Positions 1-8,264 of a DNA stretch of 64,000 bases are shown in pieces. The translations under genes and the position numbers were made by a program. Numbering within the stretch: position 1 is the stretch's first letter; every line of letters starts with the position of its first letter. The stretch lies in contig NZ_JBCEXH010000001.1 of assembly GCF_038751955.1 (NCBI RefSeq), forward strand, positions 328,300 to 392,299. The letters are read 5' to 3'. Origin of the DNA: Methanocalculus natronophilus (GTDB taxonomy: Archaea; Halobacteriota; Methanomicrobia; Methanomicrobiales; Methanocorpusculaceae). The notes under the pieces were generated by a model, which was not told the DNA's origin, made no database searches, and was given only the letters and a program-made list of their open reading frames with translations.

Positions 1-602
1 GGGCAGCCTCTTGCATGCAGCCTCAAAAGACCGGATTCCTTTGGGCAGAGGCCGGAGACCGGGACAAGCCTGCCCGCCTCCCGGGAGAGGATGACATGAT
101 CAGAGGTGGCATGCCCGATTGTGATCCCCTCTACCATAACCGGCTCCCCGGGCAGACACCCGGAGATCTGCCGGAGATCAGGGTCATCGCCGTCTTCCGA
201 CTGCAGAGCCACCATCCGGTACCCGAGGGTTGCTGCGATCTCGTCAGCACGTTGCGTGTTGCCGCCATTCCAGGCATAGCAGGTGCAATCCGAGCACTCG
301 AGATGGATCAGCCCGCGATCCTGTCGTATCCTGGATGCGACGATCTCCCCAAACCGTCGCCCGGATGCCGGAGTCTTCCCCCTGTTGACAAGGATACAGT
401 CACCATCAATTCCATTGATGACACCAGATGGCGGCAGATCGGCAAAGCTGACCGGAAGCCCGCTCTCCCGCGCTGCGGTCCTCCCCATCACACCTGCCAC
501 CACAAGAGAATCCGGGGCAAGCAGACGCGCAATCCATGCTGCATCGCCTTCATCAAAGACCAGTGGGCCATGAAAGATGCAGATCAGGGGACGTGTCAAC
601 AT
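1..602 (-). CDS. DUF2117 family protein, C-terminal part beyond the window edge
   Basis: Open minus-strand frame of about 200 codons running off the left edge, so the C-terminus is missing. It starts at an ATG at 602; an in-frame stop lies about 45 bases upstream with no other start between. The N-terminus has the pattern of the methanogen family DUF2117: a hydrophobic strand ending in HGP (residues about 8-10), then a segment ending VMGRTA followed by a second strand. Function is unknown in the family; it has the feel of a small alpha/beta nucleotide- or substrate-binding fold, which is inference. No clear ribosome binding site precedes the ATG. An AT-rich TATA-like element lies about 55 bases upstream. 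The long plus-strand reading frame opposite it is a shadow. Confidence 0.7.
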   Translation of the reverse strand, partial: MLTRPLICIFHGPLVFDEGDAAWIARLLAPDSLVVAGVMGRTAARESGLPVSFADLPPSGVINGIDGDCILVNRGKTPASGRRFGEIVASRIRQDRGLIHLECSDCTCYAWNGGNTQRADEIAATLGYRMVALQSEDGDDPDLRQISGCLPGEPVMVEGITIGHATSDHVILSREAGRLVPVSGLCPKESGLLRLHARGC

Positions 603-655
603 CTGATCAGGGGTATTGGTTGTCTGCGTAGATAGCCTCTCGTATGAGTATTACC

Positions 656-666
656 AATATAATAAA
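656..666 (-). promoter_or_regulatory. Likely TATA box of the DUF2117 gene
   Basis: On the minus strand this reads TTTATTATATT. It lies 54 bases upstream of the ATG at 602, so transcription would begin near 632. The same AT-rich patch could serve as a plus-strand TATA element for the candidate RNA at 680-885. Confidence 0.4.
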
Positions 667-679
667 AAGTATTAAATCG

Positions 680-885
680 GAGAGAAACATACACAATACT
701 GTCCCATCAGGACACACCATCCAGACCGGGCGCGTCAATCTCTGGCACGTCCCACACCTTAGCACCAGGGATTACACCCCCTGTTTTCAGCAGGGGGAGA
801 TCCCACAACACCCGATACGCTCCCGGACAATGGATCATATGGCGCATCCGTTATTGAATACACGTTCGCAGTGACTGCTTTTTTT
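680..885 (+). ncRNA. Candidate multi-hairpin small RNA in a 402-base gene-free interval
   Basis: The interval 603-1004 has no convincing gene. On the plus strand an AT-rich TATA-like patch (about 656-676) is followed by several hairpins: TGTCC 700-704 with GGACA 710-714; CCAGA 721-725 with TCTGG 741-745; and CCCCCTG 777-783 with CAGGGGG 791-797. At the end a short dyad GCAGT/ACTGC at about 865-876 leads straight into seven T residues, the form of an archaeal transcription end. A 76-codon reading frame at 644-874 has no start signal and no recognisable family. The RNA is inferred, not proven; strand and ends are approximate. Confidence 0.3.
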
Positions 886-1004
886 ATTCGCTCTCTCAAA
901 GTAAGGGCGGGGTTTTGAGGATTTTTATCAATCAGTTAACCCAAACCGGTTCCGGATAATCTTCAGCCGGCATTACGGAATCGGGGAGGATACATCATCC
1001 CGGC

Positions 1005-1670
1005 TCAGTCAATGAGGAGGAGGCCGACAGACCGGATATTTCCATGCATGATCTTTCCGTATTCCATTCCCTCGCAGGGTATTGGCGTAATCTCCCATCC
1101 AACCTTTCGTGCGGTTGCAATAACATCCATCCCGACTGCTTCCATGCTCGGGCGGAGACGGTCAGGGTGAAGGCACTTCCGCCTGAGACTCTCATCCGCA
1201 ACCCCCATACACTCCTCGACAACACAAACGTCACAGAAGATGCAGGGGTATGCACCAAAGCCGAATACCTTGTAAAACCCATCATAAAAGGCAGTCTTCT
1301 CAAGCTCCCACATTGTATCCCAGATCCAGAGGATCATCTCCCGGTAAAATCCATGGAAATCAGCTGGGATATCCTCAGGCTGAATCACCGGGTGTGCCGG
1401 ATCACCATCGAACCTGACAAGCATGGCATGCCGGTATCCCATCAGGACACGCCGCGTCTCTTCCGGGCCCGGGGTATAGGGAGGACAGCTCAGATGCTTT
1501 CCGTATCCTTTGCATCCAAACCTGCACTTCATCCGGACCCAGTCTGCAACAACAATCTCCTCCACAGGTAGTTCTGCTGCTATACCGCCCCGTTTCTCTG
1601 CAATAGCAAAGAGAGAGGCGATCTCGGATTTCAGGGTCTGTGTTGTCACCTGCACCACATCATGGTGCAC
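1005..1670 (-). CDS. DUF2284 family predicted metal-binding protein
   Basis: A 221-residue cysteine-rich protein. The N-terminal third contains a C-x3-C motif and the SCPPYTPGPEETR pattern (about residues 60-80), and the middle has the cluster CIFCDVC followed by C and a further C about 15 residues on; together these are typical of DUF2284, a family proposed to bind metal or an iron-sulfur cluster. The cellular role is not known. The start is GTG at 1670; in-frame GTG codons a few residues downstream are equally possible and no strong ribosome binding site decides between them. It lies 41 bases downstream of the FAD synthase gene on the same strand and may be co-transcribed with it. Confidence 0.75.
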   Translation of the reverse strand: MHHDVVQVTTQTLKSEIASLFAIAEKRGGIAAELPVEEIVVADWVRMKCRFGCKGYGKHLSCPPYTPGPEETRRVLMGYRHAMLVRFDGDPAHPVIQPEDIPADFHGFYREMILWIWDTMWELEKTAFYDGFYKVFGFGAYPCIFCDVCVVEECMGVADESLRRKCLHPDRLRPSMEAVGMDVIATARKVGWEITPIPCEGMEYGKIMHGNIRSVGLLLID

Positions 1671-1711
1671 TGTTCTGTTGAGATGATAAAGATTGGGATG
1701 GAGCAGGGCGC

Positions 1712-2152
1712 TTACTCGACACCTGAGGGGTATCCCCGTTTCTCAAGAGCGGAATCGATGATGTGCCGGGAAGAGCAGAGTTCGCATCCGGCATACTGAT
1801 CGATCCTGACAACAGGGATCTCAAGTCCTGCTGCTTTCAGGTCGGCTTCAAGAGCTTCGGTCGTAAAACGCTGGTTGAACCCGATGGTGATGATATCCGG
1901 CCGAATCTCCCGTATCGGGGAGAACCGGTCTCTCTGGTCCCCAAGGACAGCATGATCGACCGGCTTTAATCCACGAACCATCTCAAGGCGCTGATCTTCG
2001 GGGACGATTGGCCGGGGCTTATAGGGAAGAACATTCTGGTCACGCGCAACAATCACCCAGAGCTCATCTCCAAGCGCCTTTGAGGCATTCAGGTAATGGA
2101 GATGGCCCGGGTGGACGATATCAAAAGTCCCGGTTGCAACAACCCGTTTCAT
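1712..2152 (-). CDS. ribL: FAD synthase (archaeal RibL type)
   Basis: A 146-residue nucleotidyltransferase of the cytidylyltransferase-like superfamily. The HxGH motif is H14-P-G-H17 (within TFDIVHPGHLHYL), and the segment ending IGFNQRF corresponds to the second nucleotide-binding region. Length and the cysteine pair near the C-terminus (CELCSS) match the archaeal RibL enzymes, which transfer AMP from ATP to FMN to make FAD. A cytosolic coenzyme enzyme. The start ATG is preceded by a GAGGTGAT ribosome binding site, and the ATG overlaps the stop of the upstream JAMM-domain gene, so the two are co-translated. A glycerol-3-phosphate cytidylyltransferase role is less likely because of the archaeal context. 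Confidence 0.85.
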   Translation of the reverse strand: MKRVVATGTFDIVHPGHLHYLNASKALGDELWVIVARDQNVLPYKPRPIVPEDQRLEMVRGLKPVDHAVLGDQRDRFSPIREIRPDIITIGFNQRFTTEALEADLKAAGLEIPVVRIDQYAGCELCSSRHIIDSALEKRGYPSGVE

Positions 2153-2520
2153 GAAATCACCTCGAGACTGCGTTCTGTGCCATTGGCCGAATATGCCTGC
2201 CAGTCATCGGCTCCATAGGGGTAGCCGATGATCAGGTGGCAGTTGCCAAACCGCGGGAAGAACCCGATATCCGCTTCAGATGGTCGGATGACACCATTTG
2301 GATGGCTGTGAGCGCTGCCCGAGAATGACATGCCAAGCGGAATCATATCTGTCAGAACAGATGCGCTTCGCTCATCAAGACGGGTGCCGGGAAGGAGGTT
2401 TATCCCGGATAAGACCCCGTCCTCGGATTCGAGAAGTGCGACAAATTCGAGGGGGTGCTGGCTCTTTGCCATTTCAAGCAGTGTATGGAGCGTATCCCGG
2501 CTTATGGCACGGATCTTCAT
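2149..2520 (-). CDS. JAMM/MPN-domain metallopeptidase-like protein
   Basis: A compact 123-residue JAB1/MPN/Mov34 domain. The zinc site is complete: H71-S-H73, then seven residues, S81-x2-D84, with the likely catalytic Glu at E25. Archaeal members of this size include deconjugases of ubiquitin-like SAMP proteins; cleavage of such an isopeptide bond is a family-based inference. I chose the ATG at 2520 because the domain starts there; a frame extending to 2625 adds 35 residues that do not fit the fold and overlap the region upstream of the divergent gene. A TTTTAAAA element lies about 20 bases upstream. It overlaps ribL by four bases (ATGA). Confidence 0.75.
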   Translation of the reverse strand: MKIRAISRDTLHTLLEMAKSQHPLEFVALLESEDGVLSGINLLPGTRLDERSASVLTDMIPLGMSFSGSAHSHPNGVIRPSEADIGFFPRFGNCHLIIGYPYGADDWQAYSANGTERSLEVIS

Positions 2521-2635
2521 CTCTGTATATATCTCTTTTAAAAGGCTATCAATGCTTTGAAGCTGTAATGCATGTTCCAATATGAAAAAACCCTTTTCAA
2601 AATCCTGAATAGAGAGGCAGAACAAGTACTCCTCC

Positions 2636-3391
2636 TTGTTGCAGAAGAGAAGATCCAGCCAGCAGGCTTTGGGGATCGTAACGATAGACGGCAGAGAGAT
2701 CCCCTATGAGAATGTTGTCAATCCCCGGAGAAAGCGGGTGGCAATCACGATAAATGATGATCTCTCTGTTGAGATCAGATCCCAAAAACACCTGCGGGAA
2801 GATGCGGCTATTGCACTGATCAGGTCAGCAGAAAACTGGATTGCCGATGCCCTGAGGAGAAAGGAGATCGATCTGCAGAAGAGGCCGCAGAGAAGGTATG
2901 CAGACGGGGAGACGATTTCCTATCTCGGCAGGACACTCACGGTCCGGCAGCTCAAAGGAGAGACGGCAGTCTCAGCCAGGATATGGAAAGACCAGCTCCA
3001 GATCCGGTTGCCGCCGCATACCGTGCCTGTTGAGGCAGATGAAACGATCCGGGGCCTCGTGATGGATGCATACAGAGAGGCAGTCCGGCCTGTTGCCGAA
3101 GATATGGCAGCGTGTGCCGCAGCTGTAATCGGGGTTGACAGGCCACGTATCCGGTTTGGGTACCAGAAACGGCGGTTTGGTTCATGCACACCCAAAAACG
3201 GGATCATCATCAACCTCCGGATAGTCCAGGCACCCCCGGAGTACCTGAGGTATGTGATCACACACGAGACCTGCCACCTCATCGAGAAGAACCACCAGAA
3301 GCGGTTCTGGGAACTTGTCGGAACAGTCATGCCCGGGTATGCGCAGCTGCATGCCGACCTGCAGAAGAACGGGATGCAGTATTATTTCTAA
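2636..3391 (+). CDS. YgjP-like (DUF45/SprT-type) zinc metallopeptidase
   Basis: About 251 residues. The C-terminal half contains the zinc-binding helix HETCH (residues about 210-214), followed by NHQKRFW, the arrangement of the YgjP/DUF45 family, and an upstream R-x-R-FG-SC segment also typical of it. The substrate is unknown. The gene is divergent from the JAMM-domain gene, putting two metallopeptidases head to head. The start is uncertain: TTG at 2636 gives the full frame, TTG at 2639 is adjacent, and TTG at 2666 gives a start closer to the conserved block. Confidence 0.75.
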   Translation: MLQKRRSSQQALGIVTIDGREIPYENVVNPRRKRVAITINDDLSVEIRSQKHLREDAAIALIRSAENWIADALRRKEIDLQKRPQRRYADGETISYLGRTLTVRQLKGETAVSARIWKDQLQIRLPPHTVPVEADETIRGLVMDAYREAVRPVAEDMAACAAAVIGVDRPRIRFGYQKRRFGSCTPKNGIIINLRIVQAPPEYLRYVITHETCHLIEKNHQKRFWELVGTVMPGYAQLHADLQKNGMQYYF

Positions 3392-3402
3392 GCAGATCCC
3401 TG

Positions 3403-4047
3403 CTAGAAGAATCGCCTCTTTCGCCCTTCTCCTGCACTTTTCATGCCGGGTAACGCCTCAATATCCTTTTTGATTCCGGGCAGCCGTCTCTGCACCATAT
3501 TCCAGATAAGCCGGTTGTCTGTCCCGTAACAGGGAGAGACCAGACCAGGCAAAGCCGAGAGCAGATCCCAGGGAACAGAAGGGTGTGCTGCCTTGTACTC
3601 ATCAGGGATACTGAGACTCTCCAGACCAATTGTCTGGAGAAGGGAGTAGACGGCATGCCGGGTTTTGGTATCAGAGAGGAAGACCTCATAAATGATCCCG
3701 CGGCAGAAGAGTTCGATATCAGCAATGGAGCGGAGAATCTCCTGCAGGAAGGCGAGCACCTGCACCTGCCCAACCGGCTCTGCCTGCATGATACAGGGCG
3801 TCATCTCATCACGGAGCGCTTTCAGGGAGATTACAGAGGCCGTATGACCGGTTTTTTCCCGTATAAAAACAGATAATCCTGCCATATCCAGGAGATCGCG
3901 ATCATCTGCGAATGCGGCGATCACGTGCAGGTTCTCTGTTCCGGGAAACGGTGGTGTGAAGACACCAAGCTGTGTCACCCCAAAAGAATCGGCCATCTCG
4001 GCTTTTTTGCTTTTCAGGATAGATACAACCTCTTTTCTGGAGCGCAT
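3403..4047 (-). CDS. Fused MNT nucleotidyltransferase-like and HepT-like protein, both active sites degenerate
   Basis: A 214-residue protein whose first about 95 residues follow the MNT nucleotidyltransferase fold (LGVF... then FADDRDLLDM... then ISLKALRDE), and whose residues about 100-205 follow HepT/DUF86 (LQEILRSIADIE..., then IPDEYKAAHPSVPW, then RLIWNMVQRRLPGIKKDI). In type VII toxin-antitoxin pairs these are separate proteins: MNT needs GS-x10-D-x-D and HepT needs R-x4-H-x-Y. Here GS is replaced by TP, the paired aspartates are absent (ENLHV), and the HepT motif reads P-GLVS-P-C-Y, so Arg and His are lost while Tyr remains. It is convergent with the YgjP-like gene. The fold call is by my own alignment from memory of the families; the function is unknown. 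Confidence 0.6.
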   Translation of the reverse strand: MRSRKEVVSILKSKKAEMADSFGVTQLGVFTPPFPGTENLHVIAAFADDRDLLDMAGLSVFIREKTGHTASVISLKALRDEMTPCIMQAEPVGQVQVLAFLQEILRSIADIELFCRGIIYEVFLSDTKTRHAVYSLLQTIGLESLSIPDEYKAAHPSVPWDLLSALPGLVSPCYGTDNRLIWNMVQRRLPGIKKDIEALPGMKSAGEGRKRRFF

Positions 4048-4106
4048 CCTACAGCAGCACCTTCCTTCGCATACTATACGGTTTTAGAGAGCAGAGATAA
4101 TAAGGA

Positions 4107-4322
4107 TCACTTATTCTTTCCCATGTCCTGCCAGAACCGCGCCCTGGTCAGGGATGCAAGGGACCCGCCTCGTCCATTGAGTTCGGCCTTTCGGCGTCTC
4201 TCTCTTTGTTGTGAGAGTGTGATGATCATCCGGACGGTCACGATACTGAAAAAGATGAGCAGGGCTATTGCAGTAGTCAGGAAGAGATAGATGACAATAT
4301 CTGATGTGGACCAGAGATACAT
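4107..4322 (-). CDS. Small single-pass membrane protein, unknown
   Basis: A 71-residue frame with one strong membrane helix (about residues 9-36, rich in I, L, F, V) and a basic, polar C-terminal tail (QQRERRRKAEL...), so the tail is probably cytoplasmic. No family recognised. The start is the ATG at 4322. It sits between the MNT-HepT fusion and the zinc-ribbon/TPR-like gene, all on the minus strand. Coding status rests on composition and neighbourhood only. Confidence 0.45.
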   Translation of the reverse strand: MYLWSTSDIVIYLFLTTAIALLIFFSIVTVRMIITLSQQRERRRKAELNGRGGSLASLTRARFWQDMGKNK

Positions 4323-4460
4323 GGCTCGCTTTCGTATTCCATTACATGGAGTGGCGCCAGATAATAATTTTGGTCAGGAATCCAGGCGAAAGCGGTTTTT
4401 CAGCAGAGCTTTCGGACTTCTGAATCCTTTGGCCGGGGTCATACCAGGAGACAGCATATG

Positions 4461-5120
4461 TTACCTGTGGAAACCCTCCTTTTCCAACCGTGCTTCATCC
4501 ATAGAGTGGGAGTTCAGATCCCGGATGGTTGCAAGATACTGTTCAAGCAGAATCCCGGGTGTTGGGTCAGGTGCCTGGCAGCAGAGAGCCTCCGCCTCAT
4601 CCAGGCGGCCTGATCTCCTGAGAATATCAGCGAGGATGGTCTCTTCCACACCTTTTCCATGAGCAAACCGGCTCCCTTGTGATTGTGCCGCCCGAAATGA
4701 TGCCAGTGCCTTCTGGCGGCATTCCGATGCGGCAGCGGCATAGCCAATATCATCACATGCCCAGGCGGCATGCAGGGCAGCCCACCCGGCTTTTGCAGGC
4801 GATCCCCGCTGGTTCTGTATTATGGACCAGCAGAGAAAACGCCGCGCCAGAAGCGGAAGTGTGGTATCTCTGAGTGTCCCGCGATATGCGCTGCTCTCTA
4901 TGATTCCGTCTGCCCCCTCATGCAGGGACGATATATCATCCGCACAGTACCCGCAGGACGGGCAGTGCTGGATCCATGCCTCCAGGGTTGATCGCAGGGA
5001 CTCAGGCGGGCGGAGATCGAGATCCGGCGACCCCCGGGCATCAGCCTGAAGAAGAACAGGCTGGCTGCTCAACACCCCGCATAGTGCACATCTCGAATCA
5101 ACCTGTACTATCAGGCTCAT
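4461..5120 (-). CDS. Zinc-ribbon protein resembling DUF2225, with helical repeat-like C-terminus
   Basis: A 219-residue protein. The N-terminus has CALC (about residues 12-15) and, about 40 residues later, CPSCGYC, which together suggest a zinc ribbon of the DUF2225 kind. The rest is alanine-rich and helical with TPR-like spacing (ALASFRAAQS..., GRLDEAEALC). Its role is unknown; a scaffold or adaptor would fit, which is inference. The start ATG at 5120 precedes the conserved zinc ribbon. It lies just downstream of the ABC permease genes on the same strand, separated by 33 bases. Confidence 0.5.
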   Translation of the reverse strand: MSLIVQVDSRCALCGVLSSQPVLLQADARGSPDLDLRPPESLRSTLEAWIQHCPSCGYCADDISSLHEGADGIIESSAYRGTLRDTTLPLLARRFLCWSIIQNQRGSPAKAGWAALHAAWACDDIGYAAAASECRQKALASFRAAQSQGSRFAHGKGVEETILADILRRSGRLDEAEALCCQAPDPTPGILLEQYLATIRDLNSHSMDEARLEKEGFHR

Positions 5121-5153
5121 TTCTGTCTGCTGTATTCAAGGACGTATATATAA

Positions 5154-6239
5154 CTATCTGGTTGTGAGCGGAAGGCGGCTGATCTGATCTGCATACCTGT
5201 TCAAAAACAGTACAAGGAGAGCTCCCAGTGCAATCATCCCGGCAAGAACCAGCCAGTGGATTGAGCCCATGGTACCGACACCAAGCCGGACAAGGATATT
5301 CAGGGGATTATAGGGAACCGACATCGCGGTGATGATGACCACAACCACTGCAGTTGAGAAGATGAACTGGGCGCTTGTCCTCTCGCGGTAGTGGAGTGCG
5401 CAGAATGCACCGATCAGGATGAGTACAAATGATCCGGCTATCACATGGAGGAGCATCGCAAACGGAGCATCGACAACAATGCCGTTTGCTGCTAGCAGAG
5501 CAAGCCATGCAGCAGACTGGATGGGGACAATCAGGATACAGGTCATGATTTTTCCCCAGAGCATCTCTGTATAGGTGACTGTTGTCGAAAGCAGGGTTTC
5601 GAGTGTTCCCGACTGGTACTCCTCGCATATGAGATCGATGACGAGGGCTGCTGAGATGATCGCAGGCATGAAGATGAGCAGCGGGATAAGGAGACCAAAG
5701 ACAAATTCAAAGTAGTTTGATGTGCCTGCCCCTTCCGGGAAGGTCAGTCGGATCGGCTCCATCGTGAGGCGGTCGGATCGGATCTCTCTGAGCATGGCTT
5801 CATATTCAAGAAATACCTCCTTCATCTTCACTTCGACAATTGCTGCCTGCATATCGTTCTGGAGGGTATAGAGCGTGAGCAGAACCGGGCCTTCGCCATC
5901 CGGAGGCGACGCAGATACCCAGAGTACAGCAGATAACTGCCGTTCTTTCAATGCAGCAATCGCAGTATTGAGATCCATCTGGTATACCGCCAGATCCCTG
6001 CGATCATCGATGATTGAATAGAGATCGCCTTCTTCCAAACCGACATAGCCGACCCCGTACTGGAACCCGCGCACCCCGGCGAGGGCATCGGGGTCATACA
6101 TGGTTGTGAGCCCGACCATAAGGAACGAGGAGAAGAGCGCAATGAAGAGCTGGAGCAGTATTGCAAAGACGATCGTCTTCTCACGGTAAATACCGGCAAG
6201 CTCCTTCTTTGCAACGACGGCAACATGTCGCTGTTTCAT
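5154..6239 (-). CDS. ABC-2 type transporter permease
   Basis: A 361-residue membrane protein with the ABC-2 exporter layout: an N-terminal helix (about 24-48), a long extracytoplasmic domain (about 50-175), then five or so membrane helices. The cytoplasmic segment ICEEYQSGTLETLLSTTVTYTEMLWGK (the coupling region following helix 2) is the hallmark of NatB/ABC-2 permeases. It probably partners the next permease gene, with which it overlaps by ATGA, and the divergently encoded ATPase at 8265-9146. The exported substrate cannot be told from sequence. Confidence 0.85.
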   Translation of the reverse strand: MKQRHVAVVAKKELAGIYREKTIVFAILLQLFIALFSSFLMVGLTTMYDPDALAGVRGFQYGVGYVGLEEGDLYSIIDDRRDLAVYQMDLNTAIAALKERQLSAVLWVSASPPDGEGPVLLTLYTLQNDMQAAIVEVKMKEVFLEYEAMLREIRSDRLTMEPIRLTFPEGAGTSNYFEFVFGLLIPLLIFMPAIISAALVIDLICEEYQSGTLETLLSTTVTYTEMLWGKIMTCILIVPIQSAAWLALLAANGIVVDAPFAMLLHVIAGSFVLILIGAFCALHYRERTSAQFIFSTAVVVVIITAMSVPYNPLNILVRLGVGTMGSIHWLVLAGMIALGALLVLFLNRYADQISRLPLTTR

Positions 6240-8047
6240 AGCCCGATCACCCCGAGGACTGCGAGATTATAGAGTACATGGATGATGGTTGCAAGAAAGA
6301 TTCCGGGGATGTACCAGCGGAATCCCCCCGCCTTGAGAGCAATGGCAATAACGGCGACACAAACTGCATGGAGGAGGAACGGCATCCAGAGCAGGTCAAG
6401 CGAGAGGAAGAGAATACTCCCAAAGACGGATTCAGTCACCTGGGCAATGGTTGCAAAGAGGAGGAGTTTCTCTCCGGCGACAAAACCAAGCGCGGTGGCA
6501 GCAGATCCAAGGAAGACAAGCCGCCAGGAAAGGCCGCCTGGCAGTATCTTTGCAAGCGTGAATATGCCAATTGATTTTGCCACCTCCTCGGTTGCCGCGG
6601 CATACCCGATCATGAGGAGGAGTGAGAGGGGCATTGGGAGATTGAAGAAGAGGACGAGAGCCATCATCTGTGCCATGAAGACAAACGGGATGGCAAGCGC
6701 ACCGAGCAATCCAAGGGATACAACAGGATACCGTTTGGATATACAGGCTGAGATAAATTCAAGAGTCCGCGGTATCAGCTGGTGGAGCGAGAAGAGGCGT
6801 TCTTCAGTATAGTTCTTCGCCCCCATGTAGAGAAGGATGCCGGCGGTGAGGAAGAAGAGCGATGTGGAGTAGAGATAGTCTGTGAGCCCAAACGCATCCC
6901 CCTGTATCTGGAGGACGACCAGCGTGAGAGGTGAGATGAGGGAGACGACATGGACATTTGCAAAGATGCTTGGGAAGAAGAGGTACGATGTTGCCAGTGT
7001 CGAGAAGAAGATCGAGAGGAACGAGAGTTCCTTGAAGCTGCGTGCGAGCATGCCGATTGCAAGGGCTGCTGCAAGGAAGAAGAGGATCACCGGGATCAGC
7101 GGAAGGATGACAACAAGGGGGAGAGCGGTGATCAAAATGATCACAAGCGAGATTGCGATCATCAGGAAGAAATAGGGAACTGCTTTTCCGATGATGATTG
7201 CAGAGGGGTGGTATGGAGCAGATAAGAGAATCTCCCCCCGCCTCTCAATCCGCTCGTTCATGATGCTCATCATGTAGAACTGCGAGGTGAAGTAGAGCGG
7301 GAAGATGAAGACGAATATTAAAATGATTGAGTCATACGGCAGGGGTGGAGCGAGCTGGGCGGGTGTCCTGAAGGTGCCGAGCTCTGATTCCTGCCCGATG
7401 ACGCTTGTATACCTGGCAACGGTGTCATCCTGACGGGCGGACCTGGTTATTTCTTCACGCAGCACCTCGGGCTCATGGGGAACCGAGGGTTCAGGGGTGG
7501 CAACCTCCTGGACAGGACCCCGGGGAGTCGGGGCGTCCCGCTGGGGCACCGGGGAGATCCGCTCGCCCCTCTCGGTTGCTGTGAAATCAAGTTCGGATTG
7601 CTCATACCGGCGATCGATCCAGAGCGGGTATGCTGCATAGAGATCAGGCTCTTCCGCACTGATCAAAGCGGTATAACGCTCATAGACCCGTTCAAGTGCC
7701 GTCAGTGCTGCCCGGCCTTTCTCATTGTCGCTATAATAGACATTGTTGCCAAGGATGACGACGTCATAAAAGAGGCGGGACTGGGATATCTGAGCCGATG
7801 TACCGGTATAGACGGTAAAGCGTGTATCTTCAGCTATAATCTGGCCGGCCAGGGTATTGTCTGTGCCGACACGATAGATCCCGTCCTGGAGATGGACACC
7901 ACTGCCTGCTGCAAATCCGGAAGCAGCAACCAGGAGAATGAAGAGGACAATCGCAGCCGGCAGGACGCCTCGTCCCATTGTGGTGAGGGTGCGCAGGAGC
8001 TCCCACCTTGCGATGACTGAGACCTGACGCAGATATCCCTGCCTCAT
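6236..8047 (-). CDS. ABC-2 permease fused to a PrsW-type intramembrane protease
   Basis: About 603 residues. The first about 420 form a second ABC-2 permease, with an N-terminal helix, an extracytoplasmic domain containing a Pro-rich linker, and the coupling segment MNERIERRGEILLSAPY. The C-terminal about 130 residues are a PrsW-family protease by motif: E-E-V-A-K, then GFVAGEK, then a helix with LLHAV, then IIHVLYN, in the order expected for the family's metal-binding residues. I chose the ATG at 8047 because a TATA element (TTTTATAG on the minus strand) lies about 25-33 bases upstream, allowing a leaderless transcript; an ATG at 8071 would add eight residues but sits against the TATA box. 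Confidence 0.8.
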   Translation of the reverse strand: MRQGYLRQVSVIARWELLRTLTTMGRGVLPAAIVLFILLVAASGFAAGSGVHLQDGIYRVGTDNTLAGQIIAEDTRFTVYTGTSAQISQSRLFYDVVILGNNVYYSDNEKGRAALTALERVYERYTALISAEEPDLYAAYPLWIDRRYEQSELDFTATERGERISPVPQRDAPTPRGPVQEVATPEPSVPHEPEVLREEITRSARQDDTVARYTSVIGQESELGTFRTPAQLAPPLPYDSIILIFVFIFPLYFTSQFYMMSIMNERIERRGEILLSAPYHPSAIIIGKAVPYFFLMIAISLVIILITALPLVVILPLIPVILFFLAAALAIGMLARSFKELSFLSIFFSTLATSYLFFPSIFANVHVVSLISPLTLVVLQIQGDAFGLTDYLYSTSLFFLTAGILLYMGAKNYTEERLFSLHQLIPRTLEFISACISKRYPVVSLGLLGALAIPFVFMAQMMALVLFFNLPMPLSLLLMIGYAAATEEVAKSIGIFTLAKILPGGLSWRLVFLGSAATALGFVAGEKLLLFATIAQVTESVFGSILFLSLDLLWMPFLLHAVCVAVIAIALKAGGFRWYIPGIFLATIIHVLYNLAVLGVIGL

Positions 8048-8071
8048 ACACGCGTATGTAGGACATTTCAT

Positions 8072-8080
8072 CTATAAAAG
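8072..8080 (-). promoter_or_regulatory. TATA box of the ABC permease-PrsW operon
   Basis: On the minus strand this reads CTTTTATAG. It is placed about 25 bases before the ATG at 8047 and supports that start over the ATG at 8071. The 193-base interval up to 8264 also carries the plus-strand element CTTTATGAC at 8231-8239, about 26 bases before the ATPase start at 8265. Confidence 0.45.
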
Positions 8081-8264
8081 TCTCTTCACAGCGGCAGCTA
8101 CACTGGCAGGATAGTTGCTGTTATCTGATTTTCCCGGTCATTTTGCCAGGCTAAGAGAGTATGTTACTCTTTTTTGAGCATCTTCCTGGTCGTACCTGCA
8201 TGCTGCGTCACTGATGGCTGGAATACCTACCTTTATGACATCTCAGGATTGATTCTGTGATTAT

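Noticed and set aside
15-635. Long plus-strand reading frame near the left edge
   Set aside because: It lies opposite a minus-strand frame with DUF2117 motifs, and its own composition and sequence match no family.
644-874. 76-codon plus-strand reading frame
   Set aside because: No ribosome binding site, no recognisable domain, and the interval is better explained by hairpins; kept only as a possible non-coding RNA.
3403-4047. Active type VII toxin-antitoxin system
   Set aside because: One fused protein with neither the nucleotidyltransferase nor the RNase catalytic residues.
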